Source: Paenibacillus sp. RC334 (GTDB lineage: Bacteria; Bacillota; Bacilli; Paenibacillales; Paenibacillaceae). From it: a DNA stretch of 64,000 nucleotides. Shown in pieces: positions 30,287 to 38,147 of this stretch; positions within the stretch are counted from its first letter, which is position 1; every line of letters begins with the position of its first letter. A program made the translations under genes and the position numbers. The notes under the pieces were generated by a model. That model worked only from the letters and a program-made list of their open reading frames with translations, had not been told where the DNA came from and made no database searches. The stretch is taken from the NCBI RefSeq assembly GCF_030034735.1, contig NZ_CP125370.1, positions 3,038,001 to 3,102,000 of the forward strand, read 5' to 3'.

Positions 30287-30328
30287 AACTCCCTCTGCTC
30301 TGAGATGCCTGAGCGGAGGGAGTTTTTT
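30287..30328 (+). terminator. Terminator of mtnD
   Basis: A 14-bp stem AACTCCCTCTGCTC / GAGCGGAGGGAGTT followed by TTTTTT. Confidence 0.92.
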
Positions 30329-30361
30329 GGGCTTGTTACTATAATAAGAGCCGAAAAGCAC

Positions 30362-31156
30362 TTACTTAAACGATTGAATAATTCCATCCAATTCGGACAG
30401 ATGCTTAATTTCGAACTTTGGCTTGATTTCTGTAGTATTGGTTTTGGCGTTGCGGTTCACCCACACGGAGTGCACACCTGCCGCCAGAGCCCCTTGAATA
30501 TCAGTCGTCAGCTTATCCCCCACCATTAAAGCATGTTCAGGCTCAATACCGAGAAGCCCCAAAGCATGCTGAAAAATAGACGGGTCCGGCTTACCTTTAC
30601 CAAACGAACCTGAAATAACAACGTGATCAAAAAATGGAGCTAACTGCGGAACCCCATCCAACTTCTCCTGCTGTAGATCAGGGGAGCCGTTTGTCAACAA
30701 AAGAAGCTTATACTGCCCTTTCAACTGCTCCAGAATCTCAAACGTTTCTTCATAAACATGGGGACGGGTGCGTCTTTCCAAGGCAAATTGGGTTGCCAGC
30801 TTTTGCGCTAACTCTTCATTATCTATCCCCAACTGTTGGAGACCTCTACGCCAAGATTCCTTTCGATAAGCAGGGGCCAGCTGTTCCAATTGCCGGAACT
30901 CTGGCTGCTCTCCTGCCGTAAAATTCGCCCACAATCCCTCAAACGGATTAATGCCAATCAATTGAGTAAAACTAAAGGTTTCATAAGACTCATACAAAGC
31001 ACGCGCTTCCTTGCGGACTGCTTCTTCCAAAGCTTTCGGATCAACGCCTGCTTCCAGGGAACCTGTCTGGCACGTTGCGTCAAATGCCTCTTCTACACTG
31101 CGCTCATCCCACAGAAGTGTATCATCAAGATCGAACATTACCGCTTGAATCGTCAT
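30362..31156 (-). CDS. HAD-IA family hydrolase
   Basis: 264 residues with the four HAD motifs: VMFDLDDTLLWD, LLLTNGSPDLQ, FGKGKPDPSIF and LMVGDKLTTDIQGA. The alpha-helical cap between residues 15 and 95 is of the C1 type. It resembles YjjG/5'-nucleotidase-like phosphatases; the substrate is unknown. The start at 31156 is chosen for GAAAGAGAGTGG upstream; the frame continues open to 31222. Confidence 0.85.
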   Translation of the reverse strand: MTIQAVMFDLDDTLLWDERSVEEAFDATCQTGSLEAGVDPKALEEAVRKEARALYESYETFSFTQLIGINPFEGLWANFTAGEQPEFRQLEQLAPAYRKESWRRGLQQLGIDNEELAQKLATQFALERRTRPHVYEETFEILEQLKGQYKLLLLTNGSPDLQQEKLDGVPQLAPFFDHVVISGSFGKGKPDPSIFQHALGLLGIEPEHALMVGDKLTTDIQGALAAGVHSVWVNRNAKTNTTEIKPKFEIKHLSELDGIIQSFK

Positions 31157-31349
31157 CTGTATTATCCACTCTCTTTCCACTTTATATGTACGCTTGTTCT
31201 GCCTTGTTGCGTCTACAAGCATTCCAATCGTTATGTGCCCATATTAATCAAGAGGCCGCAATGTGTTATATGAAATAACATCATGCGACCTTATTTACAG
31301 AGGCTACAGGCCCACGGACAATTTAAACGATTCGAACCAACAGAAGTCG

Positions 31350-31859
31350 TTATTTTTTGTCTACTTGAACCTGATTAGATAGCGCAAACTTCTCAAGCCG
31401 CTCTGCAATGGCATCCGTATCATAACGGCCCAGTGATTTTGTAAAAATAAAGTTGCCACCCTTACCTTTTCTTTCAACCGTTACGTAACCCTTTTCAATC
31501 TTGATGGCTTTCATATCCTCTGCCGTCATTGGACGCTCTCTGCCACCCTTCAACATATACAGCGTGCTCTTTCCAACCTTCAAATAAGGACGGCGGATGA
31601 AAAAGATAACAGCCAGCATCAAATACAAGCCGAATACAAGCCAGTCCATGCCGCGCATACCAGTCTTAGTCAAAAAATAACTCATGAGCATATACAGAAC
31701 TGCAAGTCCAGCCAACATGATTGGCACGGTAATATTACGTCCACGGAAAATATCCATTGCAGAACCGGCGCCACTAATGGTTTGGATGCCTTGCTTTTTG
31801 CGCGATTTATTCAAATGCGCTGTGTTTTTGCGAACTTTTCTTTCAAATGACCGGGCCAT
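31350..31859 (-). CDS. Conserved membrane protein of unknown function
   Basis: 169 residues: a basic N terminus (about 1-40, eleven Lys/Arg), two transmembrane helices (VPIMLAGLAVLYMLMSYFL and WLVFGLYLMLAVIFFI) and a C-terminal cytosolic domain of about 70 residues that looks like a PH-type beta fold (GKSTLYMLKGG, IKIEKGYVTVERKGKGG). I do not recognise a named family. Confidence 0.75.
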   Translation of the reverse strand: MARSFERKVRKNTAHLNKSRKKQGIQTISGAGSAMDIFRGRNITVPIMLAGLAVLYMLMSYFLTKTGMRGMDWLVFGLYLMLAVIFFIRRPYLKVGKSTLYMLKGGRERPMTAEDMKAIKIEKGYVTVERKGKGGNFIFTKSLGRYDTDAIAERLEKFALSNQVQVDKK

Positions 31860-31986
31860 CTCTCAATTCCCTTCCCAAATATATTGCTTAAAACAATTGC
31901 TACCAATCCTAATCTATATAGATACCAAAAATAGATACCTTAAAAAACGAAAAGCAAATTACGCGGGCTAAGCCGCTTTAGCGACA

Positions 31987-32193
31987 TTAATGCGTCAGCC
32001 CACCATTTCCCTTCGACGTATCTTCGTCCACAATTTCAATCGTATCAAGTTGCTGCCGGAAATTACGGCGAATGTTATCCAAATAAATTTCCCGAAGATT
32101 GGCGCGCTCTGTTGTTTCCTCTTCCGTCAATCCTTCGGCTTTTGCTTTGCGAGCCAATTCATTGATGCGCTGTACCAAGCTGTCTATATCCAA
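31987..32193 (-). CDS. DUF896 family protein (YnzC-like)
   Basis: 68 residues, two helices: DSLVQRINELARKAKAEGLTEEE and TTERANLREIYLDNIRRNFRQQL match the short DUF896 family. The start is TTG at 32193, with GGAGGGG 7 bases upstream. In B. subtilis ynzC follows yneA and yneB in the LexA regulon, and here it lies directly downstream of the yneA-like gene, so SOS co-regulation is likely. Confidence 0.85.
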   Translation of the reverse strand: MDIDSLVQRINELARKAKAEGLTEEETTERANLREIYLDNIRRNFRQQLDTIEIVDEDTSKGNGGLTH

Positions 32194-32298
32194 ATTCTGT
32201 CCCCTCCATATAAGCAAAGATATAATACACTTTGACATGTAGAAAAGAGCTTGTCAAGGTTCCCGTATCACGTTCCCTGACAGCTCTAATGTGACTGA

Positions 32299-32670
32299 TC
32301 AGAAGTGCGGAAGCTTTAAAAGCTGGCCTGCCTGCACTCCTCGATCTTCCATTCCGTTAATCCGAACAATTCCTTCTATATATACCCGTGTATCCATTCG
32401 TTCCGGTTTATGAGTGGAGGCAATCCGCCACAATGTATCCCCAGGTTGCACAATAAGTTTGGTCACCTCTTCATTCGAAACCGAAGGAGCCGCGAATACC
32501 GTCAGTACACCTGCACCCGCAATCCAGGCAACGATAACCAGAATAAGAAGTTTGGGCAGGAGACTGTTGGAAATGGTCCGTACAAGCTGCGCCCTTCTCT
32601 CATTCCGGACATTTTGAATCTTTTCTAAATTCATTGGAAAAATACTTTGATATGTGCTATATTTCATCAT
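32299..32670 (-). CDS. yneA: YneA-like LysM cell-division suppressor
   Basis: 123 residues: a cytosolic N terminus, a membrane/signal segment at about 40-62 (LLILVIVAWIAGAGVLTVFA) and a C-terminal LysM domain (VQPGDTLWRIAS ... GVQAGQLLKLP). Domain order and divergent placement against lexA match B. subtilis YneA, which delays division during the SOS response. The promoter contains LexA boxes (separate entry). The ATG at 32670 has GGAGG 9 bases upstream. Confidence 0.88.
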   Translation of the reverse strand: MMKYSTYQSIFPMNLEKIQNVRNERRAQLVRTISNSLLPKLLILVIVAWIAGAGVLTVFAAPSVSNEEVTKLIVQPGDTLWRIASTHKPERMDTRVYIEGIVRINGMEDRGVQAGQLLKLPHF

Positions 32671-32683
32671 TTGTCGCGTCCTC

Positions 32684-32823
32684 CAAACGTTTGTTCCTAT
32701 GTTTTTTCACAATATAACACGAACATTTGTTTTGTTCAATAGAAAAGAGAACAAAAGTTCGTGATTATTTTTTAGGATTATTTAGAACTTACGTTTGTAC
32801 GAACGGAGGTTCTATGCTATAAT
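32684..32823. promoter_or_regulatory. lexA-yneA divergent promoters with five LexA boxes
   Basis: yneA (minus): TTGAAC (32739-32734), 17-base spacer, TATATT (32716-32711), with a LexA box filling the spacer (32720-32733). lexA (plus): TTGTAC (32795-32800), 17-base spacer, TATAAT (32818-32823), with boxes at 32784-32797 over the -35 and 32800-32813 in the spacer. Further boxes lie at 32684-32697 and 32748-32761. All fit the Gram-positive SOS pattern GAAC-N4-GTTY, with 0-2 mismatches to the CGAACNNNNGTTCG palindrome. Confidence 0.88.
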
Positions 32824-32857
32824 TTTCCCAAACGTTACTAAATGGGGTTGATACGGT

Positions 32858-33484
32858 ATGTCTAAGATTTCAAGCCGCCAGCAGGCCATTCTTGAATTTA
32901 TCCGCAATGAAGTGCGTCTAAAGGGTTATCCCCCTTCTGTACGCGAAATAGGTGAGGCTGTCGGATTGGCCTCCAGTTCTACGGTTCACGGTCATTTGGA
33001 TCGTCTGGAGAAAAAGGGACTGATTCGTCGTGATCCAACGAAACCGCGGGCCATCGAGTTACTCGGCCAAGACGAATCGGATAACAGCAACTTGATTAAT
33101 TACTCAATTAGTCGTGTTCCGGTCGTCGGCAAAGTTACAGCTGGTCTGCCTATTACAGCAACAGAAAATATTGAAGATTACTTTCCTCTTCCCCAACATT
33201 TTGTTGGTGAGGATAAAATATTCATGTTATCTGTTGTAGGAGAAAGCATGATTGAAGCTGGTATTGCCAACGGAGATTATGTCATCGTACGTCAACAGCA
33301 GACAGCCGATAACGGCGATATTGTCGTGGCCATGACAGACGAGGACGAGGCTACTGTTAAAACTTTTTACAAGGAAAAAGATCATATTCGACTTCAACCG
33401 GAAAATCCGGCCTTTGAACCGCTTCGTCTGACGCACGTCAGTATTTTGGGCAAGGTTGTAGGACTCTTCCGGGACTTCCACTGA
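32858..33484 (+). CDS. lexA: SOS repressor LexA
   Basis: 208 residues. An N-terminal winged helix (about 1-70; [21 protein letters not shown]) is followed by an S24 self-cleaving domain: cleavage pair Ala-Gly in KVTAGLPI, catalytic Ser in VGESMIEAG and Lys in ATVKTFYKE. It is autoregulated through the boxes upstream. Confidence 0.97.
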   Translation: MSKISSRQQAILEFIRNEVRLKGYPPSVREIGEAVGLASSSTVHGHLDRLEKKGLIRRDPTKPRAIELLGQDESDNSNLINYSISRVPVVGKVTAGLPITATENIEDYFPLPQHFVGEDKIFMLSVVGESMIEAGIANGDYVIVRQQQTADNGDIVVAMTDEDEATVKTFYKEKDHIRLQPENPAFEPLRLTHVSILGKVVGLFRDFH

Positions 33485-33522
33485 TTTTTCATTTTTCAGC
33501 CCCGTTATTCTTCCCGCTACAA

Positions 33523-33556
33523 CAAAACCGGCTGCCCATGGCAAGCCGGTTTTGTG
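33523..33556 (+). terminator. Terminator of lexA
   Basis: CAAAACCGGCT ... AGCCGGTTTTG inverted repeat about 40 bases after the stop, with T-rich sequence following. Confidence 0.8.
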
Positions 33557-34033
33557 TTGATTTTATGTACACAAAATGTTCCTCACAGCTATTCTTTTTC
33601 CTTTGATAGCCCATAGATTAAACGGTTTATACCTGCAATTACTGTTCTGTATATTGGTGGATCAAAAGAATTATATCATTATTTTAGATAAATATGGTAT
33701 ATTATCTGAACAACTGAATAATCGTATTCTTAACCAGGAAGCGTATTACGAGAAAAAACTTAAAACCCTTTATAATAAGTAATATTTCTTTTACCAGCTT
33801 CTTATCTTCATTCTTTACTATTCTACTTATGCTAATCTGCTGTAACTTTCTCCTACAACGTAAAGTGGGAAAGGATACGGCAGGTAAGCATAAGTTTTTT
33901 TACGTTCCGTATCTCCATACTTTATTAGTTTCTGAATATTAGGATCATAGGTGATAGCTTCTTTTTGCTTTTAATAGATTTATGCTGATACATTGCTAGC
34001 GCTACTGACATATGAATAAAGTAGACCTTAGCA
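33557..34033. other. Intergenic stretch without a supported gene
   Basis: An AT-rich stretch. A 68-codon open frame (33576-33782) has no ribosome binding site at its ATG and no recognisable family. No repeat, tRNA or terminator is evident. Confidence 0.4.
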
Positions 34034-34047
34034 AAGGAGATAAGAAG

Positions 34048-34218
34048 ATGATCAAAAATCGAGTCAAAACGTATAAGCACCGTATCGGCAAGAACAAATT
34101 TCTGGTCGTAAAAGTCTTTCAGGCCGCAGCCGCCGAAACAAGAAGCGGTAACGCACTAGCCACCAATGCATTGAACATCAAAATTTCCAAACGTAACCGT
34201 AAGCATAAACACTTCTAA
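34048..34218 (+). CDS. Small basic protein with GNALA motif
   Basis: 56 residues, 17 of them Lys/Arg/His clustered at both ends, with a central RSGNALATNALNI. AAAGGAG lies 7 bases before the ATG at 34048; the frame reaching back to 34012 has no site. It shares the (R)xGNALAxN motif with the next gene, so the two are probably paralogues. No family is recognised; a nucleic-acid-binding or spore-associated role is a guess. Confidence 0.6.
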   Translation: MIKNRVKTYKHRIGKNKFLVVKVFQAAAAETRSGNALATNALNIKISKRNRKHKHF

Positions 34219-34260
34219 AATTCATCCGTACCTTCATTTCTTGTGAAGGGAGGTGATATC

Positions 34261-34401
34261 ATGTGTAAAAGACATTTCAAACGTCACGTGAGAAGAAGAG
34301 GATTATCGATCCGTTCAAATCAGAGAGCGATTGCACGTGCTAGAGGTAACGCACTGGCTGTTAATCTGTTTAGTGTAAATGATAGACAACGCAGACGTTA
34401 A
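34261..34401 (+). CDS. Second small basic protein with GNALA motif
   Basis: 46 residues, very Arg-rich (12 Arg in MCKRHFKRHVRRRGLS-type stretches), with RARGNALAVNLF in the middle and RQRRR at the end. It has the strongest ribosome binding site in the region (AGGGAGGTGAT). Forms a two-gene unit with the previous ORF and ends before a clear terminator. Function unknown. Confidence 0.65.
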   Translation: MCKRHFKRHVRRRGLSIRSNQRAIARARGNALAVNLFSVNDRQRRR

Positions 34402-34417
34402 TGATTGTTTTTAAGCG

Positions 34418-34448
34418 AAAAGCGGGAAGGATTTCTTCCCGCTTTTTT
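34418..34448 (+). terminator. Terminator of the small basic-protein pair
   Basis: AAAAGCGGGAAG-gatt-TCTTCCCGCTTTT with a T6 tail. Confidence 0.9.
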
Positions 34449-34536
34449 GTGCCGCATTATAGTGTAAAACGGATATTGAACCAATATTAAGGGGCCCTTT
34501 AGCAGTCGGTAGGACTTTATCATTTTCAACAGAATT

Positions 34537-34629
34537 TTAACATTTGAAGTAAGTGAATACTGATAAAAATTTCGTATTCTCTTCATCTAAATCCCAGTCC
34601 TGAGAAAATTCAAAAAAATGCTTTTTCAT
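34537..34629 (-). CDS. Possible 30-residue peptide
   Basis: ATG at 34629 follows GGGGAG with 7-base spacing. The peptide starts MKKHFFEFSQDWDLDEENTK and ends FKC. An acidic middle and a C-terminal Cys are the only features. It lies downstream of agr-like cassette 1 and on the same strand, beyond that cassette's terminator. Weakly supported. Confidence 0.3.
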   Translation of the reverse strand: MKKHFFEFSQDWDLDEENTKFLSVFTYFKC

Positions 34630-34903
34630 GTCTATTCTCCCCTGTGAACTATTGTGTCTTTATCTTTACTGTATGATCATTTATCCTATGTACTCTGAAC
34701 GAAATGCTTTTCCTCGTTTCATAAACATAAGGAGCGAAAATGTTAACTCAACACAACCCATTACCTTCTCCCATTCTTTTTCCCTTGATTATGAAATTCG
34801 AAACTCTTACCTATATCAATTCCTAAAATTAGGGACATATGAACAAAAATCAGGGTGCTGAATGTCTCTTATGATTCGACAATATAAGCCGAGTATTTTT
34901 GAC

Positions 34904-34933
34904 AAAAAAAGAGCCGCTATCTAGTAGCAACTC
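34904..34933 (-). terminator. Terminator of agr-like cassette 1
   Basis: A 9-bp hairpin GAGTTGCTA-ctaga-TAGCGGCTC (two G-U pairs) followed by seven Ts on the minus strand. The LytTR stop codon lies inside the second arm. Confidence 0.75.
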
Positions 34934-35315
34934 CAGTGAAGATTATGTTCGAATTAATGAAACCCATTTCCTCTATAACCTCGTCAAATCGGTGATAAGA
35001 GATCGGACACCTCTTCGATGTTTTTGTTATCTCACATTCAAAGTAAGCGTCTTTGAAAATGCCATTAACAATTTTCACCTTTTCCACATTCAGAGTATTG
35101 CTTCTGTCTACATTCAAGAAATGGAACCCATTATTATTTAGGAAGCTTTCCCAATGCCTTAGGGTGCCGATCATGTAATATGTTTTTTCGAATGTGTGAA
35201 CTAGAATCTGATCCCTCTTACGTCCTTTAGATATGAAAAGAACCTTGTCCACTGGTATGTTTTCGCCCTTGTTAATACCTCGAGAATCATCAGCTGAGAC
35301 GGTTAAGTTTAGCAT
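34917..35315 (-). CDS. Stand-alone LytTR DNA-binding protein (cassette 1)
   Basis: 132 residues, essentially one LytTR domain (about 22-118): VDKVLFISKGRKRDQILVHT at the N-terminal strand, FHFLNVDRSNTLNVEKVKIV matching the conserved F-x-R-x-h-x-S-x-L-h-N core, and a C-terminal RFDEVIEEM helix. There is no receiver domain, unlike AgrA, so it cannot be controlled by phosphotransfer. Last gene of cassette 1, 17 bases after the AgrD-like gene; GGGAG precedes the ATG. Confidence 0.85.
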   Translation of the reverse strand: MLNLTVSADDSRGINKGENIPVDKVLFISKGRKRDQILVHTFEKTYYMIGTLRHWESFLNNNGFHFLNVDRSNTLNVEKVKIVNGIFKDAYFECEITKTSKRCPISYHRFDEVIEEMGFINSNIIFTGVATR

Positions 35316-35332
35316 TTCATATATCTCCCACT

Positions 35333-35479
35333 TTATTTCAACAGTTCTTCAGGTGGTTCGGGACTGTGAATCCAAGACAAACTCGCTGTACTCACTGATA
35401 CAACTGCAAGTGAAGTTAGTAATATGGCAGCATTGTAGTACATACCAATCTTAAATTTACTAAATTTAGGACTTTTCAT
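35333..35479 (-). CDS. agrD: AgrD-like autoinducing peptide precursor (cassette 1), serine ring residue
   Basis: 48 residues: a basic start (MKSPKFSKFK), a hydrophobic helix (about 11-30), then TASLSWIHS and the charged tail PEPPEELLK. The tail matches the AgrD recognition motif (E-x-P-x-E-L). Aligned with S. aureus AgrD-I by that tail, the five-residue ring would be S33-L-S-W-I37, with Ser where thiolactone peptides have Cys; the product would then be a lactone. ATG overlaps the agrB stop (ATGA), with GGAGG upstream. Confidence 0.85.
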   Translation of the reverse strand: MKSPKFSKFKIGMYYNAAILLTSLAVVSVSTASLSWIHSPEPPEELLK

Positions 35480-36012
35480 TTTTCGCACCTCCTCTCTATT
35501 AACGTTAAGCTTTGAACAAAAAAACTAGCAGCTACCACCGGAAAAGCCAGCCACAAATTAAGTGTTATTATTGCAACCCCGCAAATTTTTAACAATGGGT
35601 AGTGCCGTTTAGGTATACGAGTCTTCCCGTCTATTCTAGACGGAGCATAAACCAAGACAAGTATTATACTTAATATCGAAGTAATAACTATCCAATTATA
35701 GTTTAAATTCACAAAGGACAGGGCGGTAAGTAAAGCTGTAGATACAACAATGCATACTATATTGCTCTTTAAATGTATTCCTCCTACAACTTGACGCAGT
35801 ATAGAAAAAGATATCATCGCCAGTACAGTTTCCTGCACCTTACCCGTAATAAATGAAATACCAATAGTTAACAAAATGATTGAAACTGTATTAATCACAA
35901 CGGCTATTCCATGTTTTAAAACCGCAATAGAAGCTGGATGACCCGGTACAACTGTTTTGATATGAGTTGCAATATCAAGAGCGATAGAATCAAGATTTTT
36001 TATAATAATCAC
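35476..36012 (-). CDS. agrB: AgrB-like peptide-processing membrane protease (cassette 1)
   Basis: 178 residues with about five transmembrane helices. The catalytic block ILRQVVGGIHLKSNIVCIV carries R-x3-G-G-x-H-x6-C, the His and Cys of AgrB proteases. It would cut and cyclise the AgrD-like peptide encoded 3' with an ATGA overlap. The start is GTG at 36012, overlapping the upstream membrane gene by 23 bases. Confidence 0.9.
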   Translation of the reverse strand: MIIIKNLDSIALDIATHIKTVVPGHPASIAVLKHGIAVVINTVSIILLTIGISFITGKVQETVLAMISFSILRQVVGGIHLKSNIVCIVVSTALLTALSFVNLNYNWIVITSILSIILVLVYAPSRIDGKTRIPKRHYPLLKICGVAIITLNLWLAFPVVAASFFVQSLTLIERRCEK

Positions 36013-36622
36013 GCTCCGTTTTTAGCGCATAGTACAGAAACATTCCAGATGCCAAAGCTATAAATAAAATACTCAAAGGAAAATTATTGACGTAGAACAT
36101 AAATGTACTAGCTGCTAGTACCCCAATTATTAAAATAACAACAAGTACATGTTCCCACCTAAAACGCAAGCTTTCATAATCTGCTGTAAAGCCTATTTTG
36201 AATTTAAATAGTAACCATGATATAGCTAACACCCATGCACTGGTTACAGCTTGAGCTAACGATCCCTCTGGAGAGGTCTGCATGTCTGATGTCAATGTAC
36301 CAAAGAGCATTACTATGATTATTGCTTGAAACAGCGTATACAAAAACGTACCTGTAATGGATATGATAGCTGCCCAAATAATGGGCATCCTTACAACAGT
36401 AGTTATCAATAATGTGAATAATATAATGTTTATAGTCGGAGCAAAAAAAGACAACGACATTTCTTCTCTCAACACCATACTTTGCAAGTTCATGATCAGG
36501 CCGATAAACAAGGCAGGCCAGACAAAATCTAAAGCTCGGATTCTAAAAATAGTAAGCATTAAAACAAACGCCGCAAATGTTTCAACATTAGAAAATAGCA
36601 AGAACCGTATAGGCTCCCACAT
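35990..36622 (-). CDS. Polytopic membrane protein, AgrC-sensor-like without kinase (cassette 1)
   Basis: 210 residues and about six transmembrane helices (WEPIRFLLF start, VWPALFIGLIMNL, IILFTLLITTVV, IIIVMLFGTL, VLVVILIIGVLAA, ILFIALASGMFL), ending directly after the last helix with TERDYYKKS. Histidine kinase and HATPase domains are absent, although AgrC receptors have a sensor of this size and topology. It holds the same place as the membrane gene of cassette 2. The start at 36622 follows AAGGGG; the GTG at 36640 is less well placed. Confidence 0.75.
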   Translation of the reverse strand: MWEPIRFLLFSNVETFAAFVLMLTIFRIRALDFVWPALFIGLIMNLQSMVLREEMSLSFFAPTINIILFTLLITTVVRMPIIWAAIISITGTFLYTLFQAIIIVMLFGTLTSDMQTSPEGSLAQAVTSAWVLAISWLLFKFKIGFTADYESLRFRWEHVLVVILIIGVLAASTFMFYVNNFPLSILFIALASGMFLYYALKTERDYYKKS

Positions 36623-36660
36623 AACACATATCCCCTTCACTCAGTTGTAACCAACACTAT

Positions 36661-36696
36661 AATTCTATATTTGCTATAACAGCGTGGCAATACAAT
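36661..36696 (-). promoter_or_regulatory. Conserved promoter/operator block of cassette 1
   Basis: On the plus strand aattctatat-N10-agcgtggcaa-tacaat, matched at identical spacing by 39511-39546 ahead of cassette 2 (aattgtatat-N10-ttagtagcaa-tgcaat). A TATAGA-like -10 and an ATTG-rich upstream part lie inside. Probable shared LytTR-controlled promoter (inference). Confidence 0.5.
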
Positions 36697-36767
36697 TATC
36701 TGTTTATTTGGAATATTTTATGTATTATTTTAGGTAAATATTTTTCGATCGTTTCCTTATAATGTGT

Positions 36768-36920
36768 TTATTGCTCTAAGAGCCATATTTCAAAAAAGCT
36801 CATTTCACGAGCTGGGAAATACCATTTATCACCAATTTTTCCTTTCGAAAACCTGGGATCATGGAACGTGTCCAATATCGTGCCCCAACTCATACAAGTT
36901 CTCTTCTTTGATTATTTAGG
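36768..36920 (-). pseudogene. Remnant of DUF771-like HTH gene upstream of cassette 1
   Basis: The minus strand encodes TCMSWGTILDTFHDPRFSKG and, further on, KWYFPAREMSFFEIWLLEQ before a stop. This is clearly homologous to the C terminus of the intact gene at 39630-39890. An in-frame TAA (about 36913) and loss of the N-terminal half show that it is a relic. It sits in the same place relative to cassette 1 as the intact gene does to cassette 2. Confidence 0.8.
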
Positions 36921-37069
36921 ATGATACAAACGATCCAAAAAATCATCAAATACAATCAGCCAAAAGAGACAAGACAACATGGCATTAATACACCGATGTT
37001 CTTGCTTACGGACTTCGATCCAATTCACAAACTCTTCCTTTGCAATTCTTTTCCCTTAATGTAATTCTT

Positions 37070-37160
37070 TCATTGGCTAGCATGAAGAAATATGAGTCTT
37101 TTACTGAAAAGTATTTTGAAAATAAAAAGTTTGGGGGCATTTTGAGGGCAACTATATATC
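37070..37160 (+). pseudogene. C-terminal remnant of a tyrosine integrase (older element)
   Basis: SMKKYESFTEKYFENKK on the plus strand matches the SMDKYESFTQKIFQ end of the integrase remnant at 47248-47516, and similarity continues into the G-rich DNA that follows. Its location just left of the left att repeat mirrors the integrase beside the right repeat. No catalytic motif is retained. Confidence 0.65.
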
Positions 37161-37189
37161 GGATTTATAATTTTTACTCACTGTCCCCA

Positions 37190-37287
37190 AACTAAAAATC
37201 CCTCAACGCTCAGAGCGCCAAGGGATTCCACATTTTAGTAAAGCGTCAGATATTGATCACGTTCCCATTGATGCACTTGGGTCCGGT
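37190..37287. repeat. Left att repeat: duplicate of the glnA 3' end and terminator
   Basis: 98 bp identical, with one substitution, to 47583-47680. It includes the glnA terminator hairpin and the last about 17 codons of glnA, and is then joined to unrelated sequence. Such a copied gene end is the footprint of site-specific integration by a tyrosine recombinase. Confidence 0.9.
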
Positions 37288-37389
37288 TTAAGTTCCATGG
37301 ATTTCTAAATTATCATGTGGTACTTAAACACCGATAATTAAATAATAAAAGATAATTAATTTTTCCAAAGTAGCATAACGTATATACTA

Positions 37390-37420
37390 TTTGTGGGTAA
37401 TTTGTGGGTGTTTTTGTGGG
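37390..37420. repeat. Left-end TTTGTGGG direct repeats (candidate integrase arm sites)
   Basis: Three copies: 37390-37398, 37401-37409 (TTTGTGGGT) and 37413-37420 (TTTGTGGG). The same 9-mer occurs twice near the right end at 47523-47531 and 47534-47542. Confidence 0.5.
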
Positions 37421-37421
37421 C

Positions 37422-37459
37422 AGACTCAATGCGATTTATAGGCGCATTGAGTCTTTTTT
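37422..37459 (+). terminator. Strong hairpin at the 3' end of cassette 2
   Basis: A 12-bp stem AGACTCAATGCG / CGCATTGAGTCT followed by six Ts on the plus strand. It abuts the cassette 2 stop; on the minus strand it lacks a T-run but could still act as a weak terminator. Confidence 0.65.
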
Positions 37460-38144
37460 ATTCATTAATAACAAATGTGAAGTGAACTGAACCTCCGAAT
37501 ATATCTGTTTCAATTTTGCTAACTAAGCTGAGATTAATTAGGGTATCCTTATAGGCCGGATATAAGTAAGGAAAAGCTTCCTTACAAGCTTGCACTGTTA
37601 ACCCGATTCCATACGATTTATCACCAGAATTGAAACGTGGGACATAATAATTTTTCTTTTGTTCCCACATATCTACACTGATCATATCTGAAATTTTAAA
37701 AAAACCATTTTCTGCTGACTTACCCGTTTTTAAAATTTCTGCTCCGAAAATGTAGCGCAGTTCCCGTTCAGCGCTGATTGCATCTTTGTAAATTTGTTTC
37801 CAACGAGACAAATTAGACGCGTTTATACTTTCTTTATTGTTCTTGTTTTTGAAGGTAACCTGTCCGCCCGTATAATCTCCCGTGATTATTTTGTCTACAA
37901 GGCTAATATTGACTAAATTAGAACCATCCAAATTAGCAAAAGTGGGCAGACCAGATAAACATTCGTGGAGAGTGGTGGGAACGGTGAATTTTCCATACAA
38001 CGTATGAAAAAGTGGGATATGATAATTGCTTTTGGGTTTCCACAATTCAATCACCACCAGGTGATTTTCGCGAAAAAAAGAACATTCCCCTAATGCGTTG
38101 TCACTCAACAATTTGGTGGCAAGAATCCGCTTTCCATCTTCCAT
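37458..38144 (-). CDS. Protein with two tandem LytTR-like domains (cassette 2)
   Basis: 228 residues. Two related halves: FFRENHLVVIELWKPKSNYH ... GSNLVNISLVDKIITGDYTG (about 22-95) and FFKISDMISVDMWEQKKNYY ... KDTLINLSLVSKIETDIFGG (about 147-220). Both follow the LytTR pattern (N-terminal strand, then the S/T-x-L-h-N-h core, then a final strand). There is no receiver domain. It fills the position of the single-domain LytTR gene of cassette 1 and starts 4 bases after the AgrD-like gene. Confidence 0.7.
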   Translation of the reverse strand: MEDGKRILATKLLSDNALGECSFFRENHLVVIELWKPKSNYHIPLFHTLYGKFTVPTTLHECLSGLPTFANLDGSNLVNISLVDKIITGDYTGGQVTFKNKNNKESINASNLSRWKQIYKDAISAERELRYIFGAEILKTGKSAENGFFKISDMISVDMWEQKKNYYVPRFNSGDKSYGIGLTVQACKEAFPYLYPAYKDTLINLSLVSKIETDIFGGSVHFTFVINE

Positions 38145-38147
38145 ATA

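Noticed and set aside
33576..33782. 68-codon ORF downstream of lexA, briefly considered a Spo0E-like phosphatase
   Set aside because: No ribosome binding site at the ATG and the Spo0E signature (S-Q-x-L-D) is not present.
34628..34861. 77-codon plus-strand frame
   Set aside because: Low-complexity Tyr/Ser/Phe composition, no ribosome binding site, opposite to the local genes.
36921..37069. 48-codon minus-strand frame (AKEEFVNWIEVRKQ-like) between the HTH remnant and the integrase remnant
   Set aside because: No start codon or ribosome binding site; possibly part of the decayed element but not assignable.
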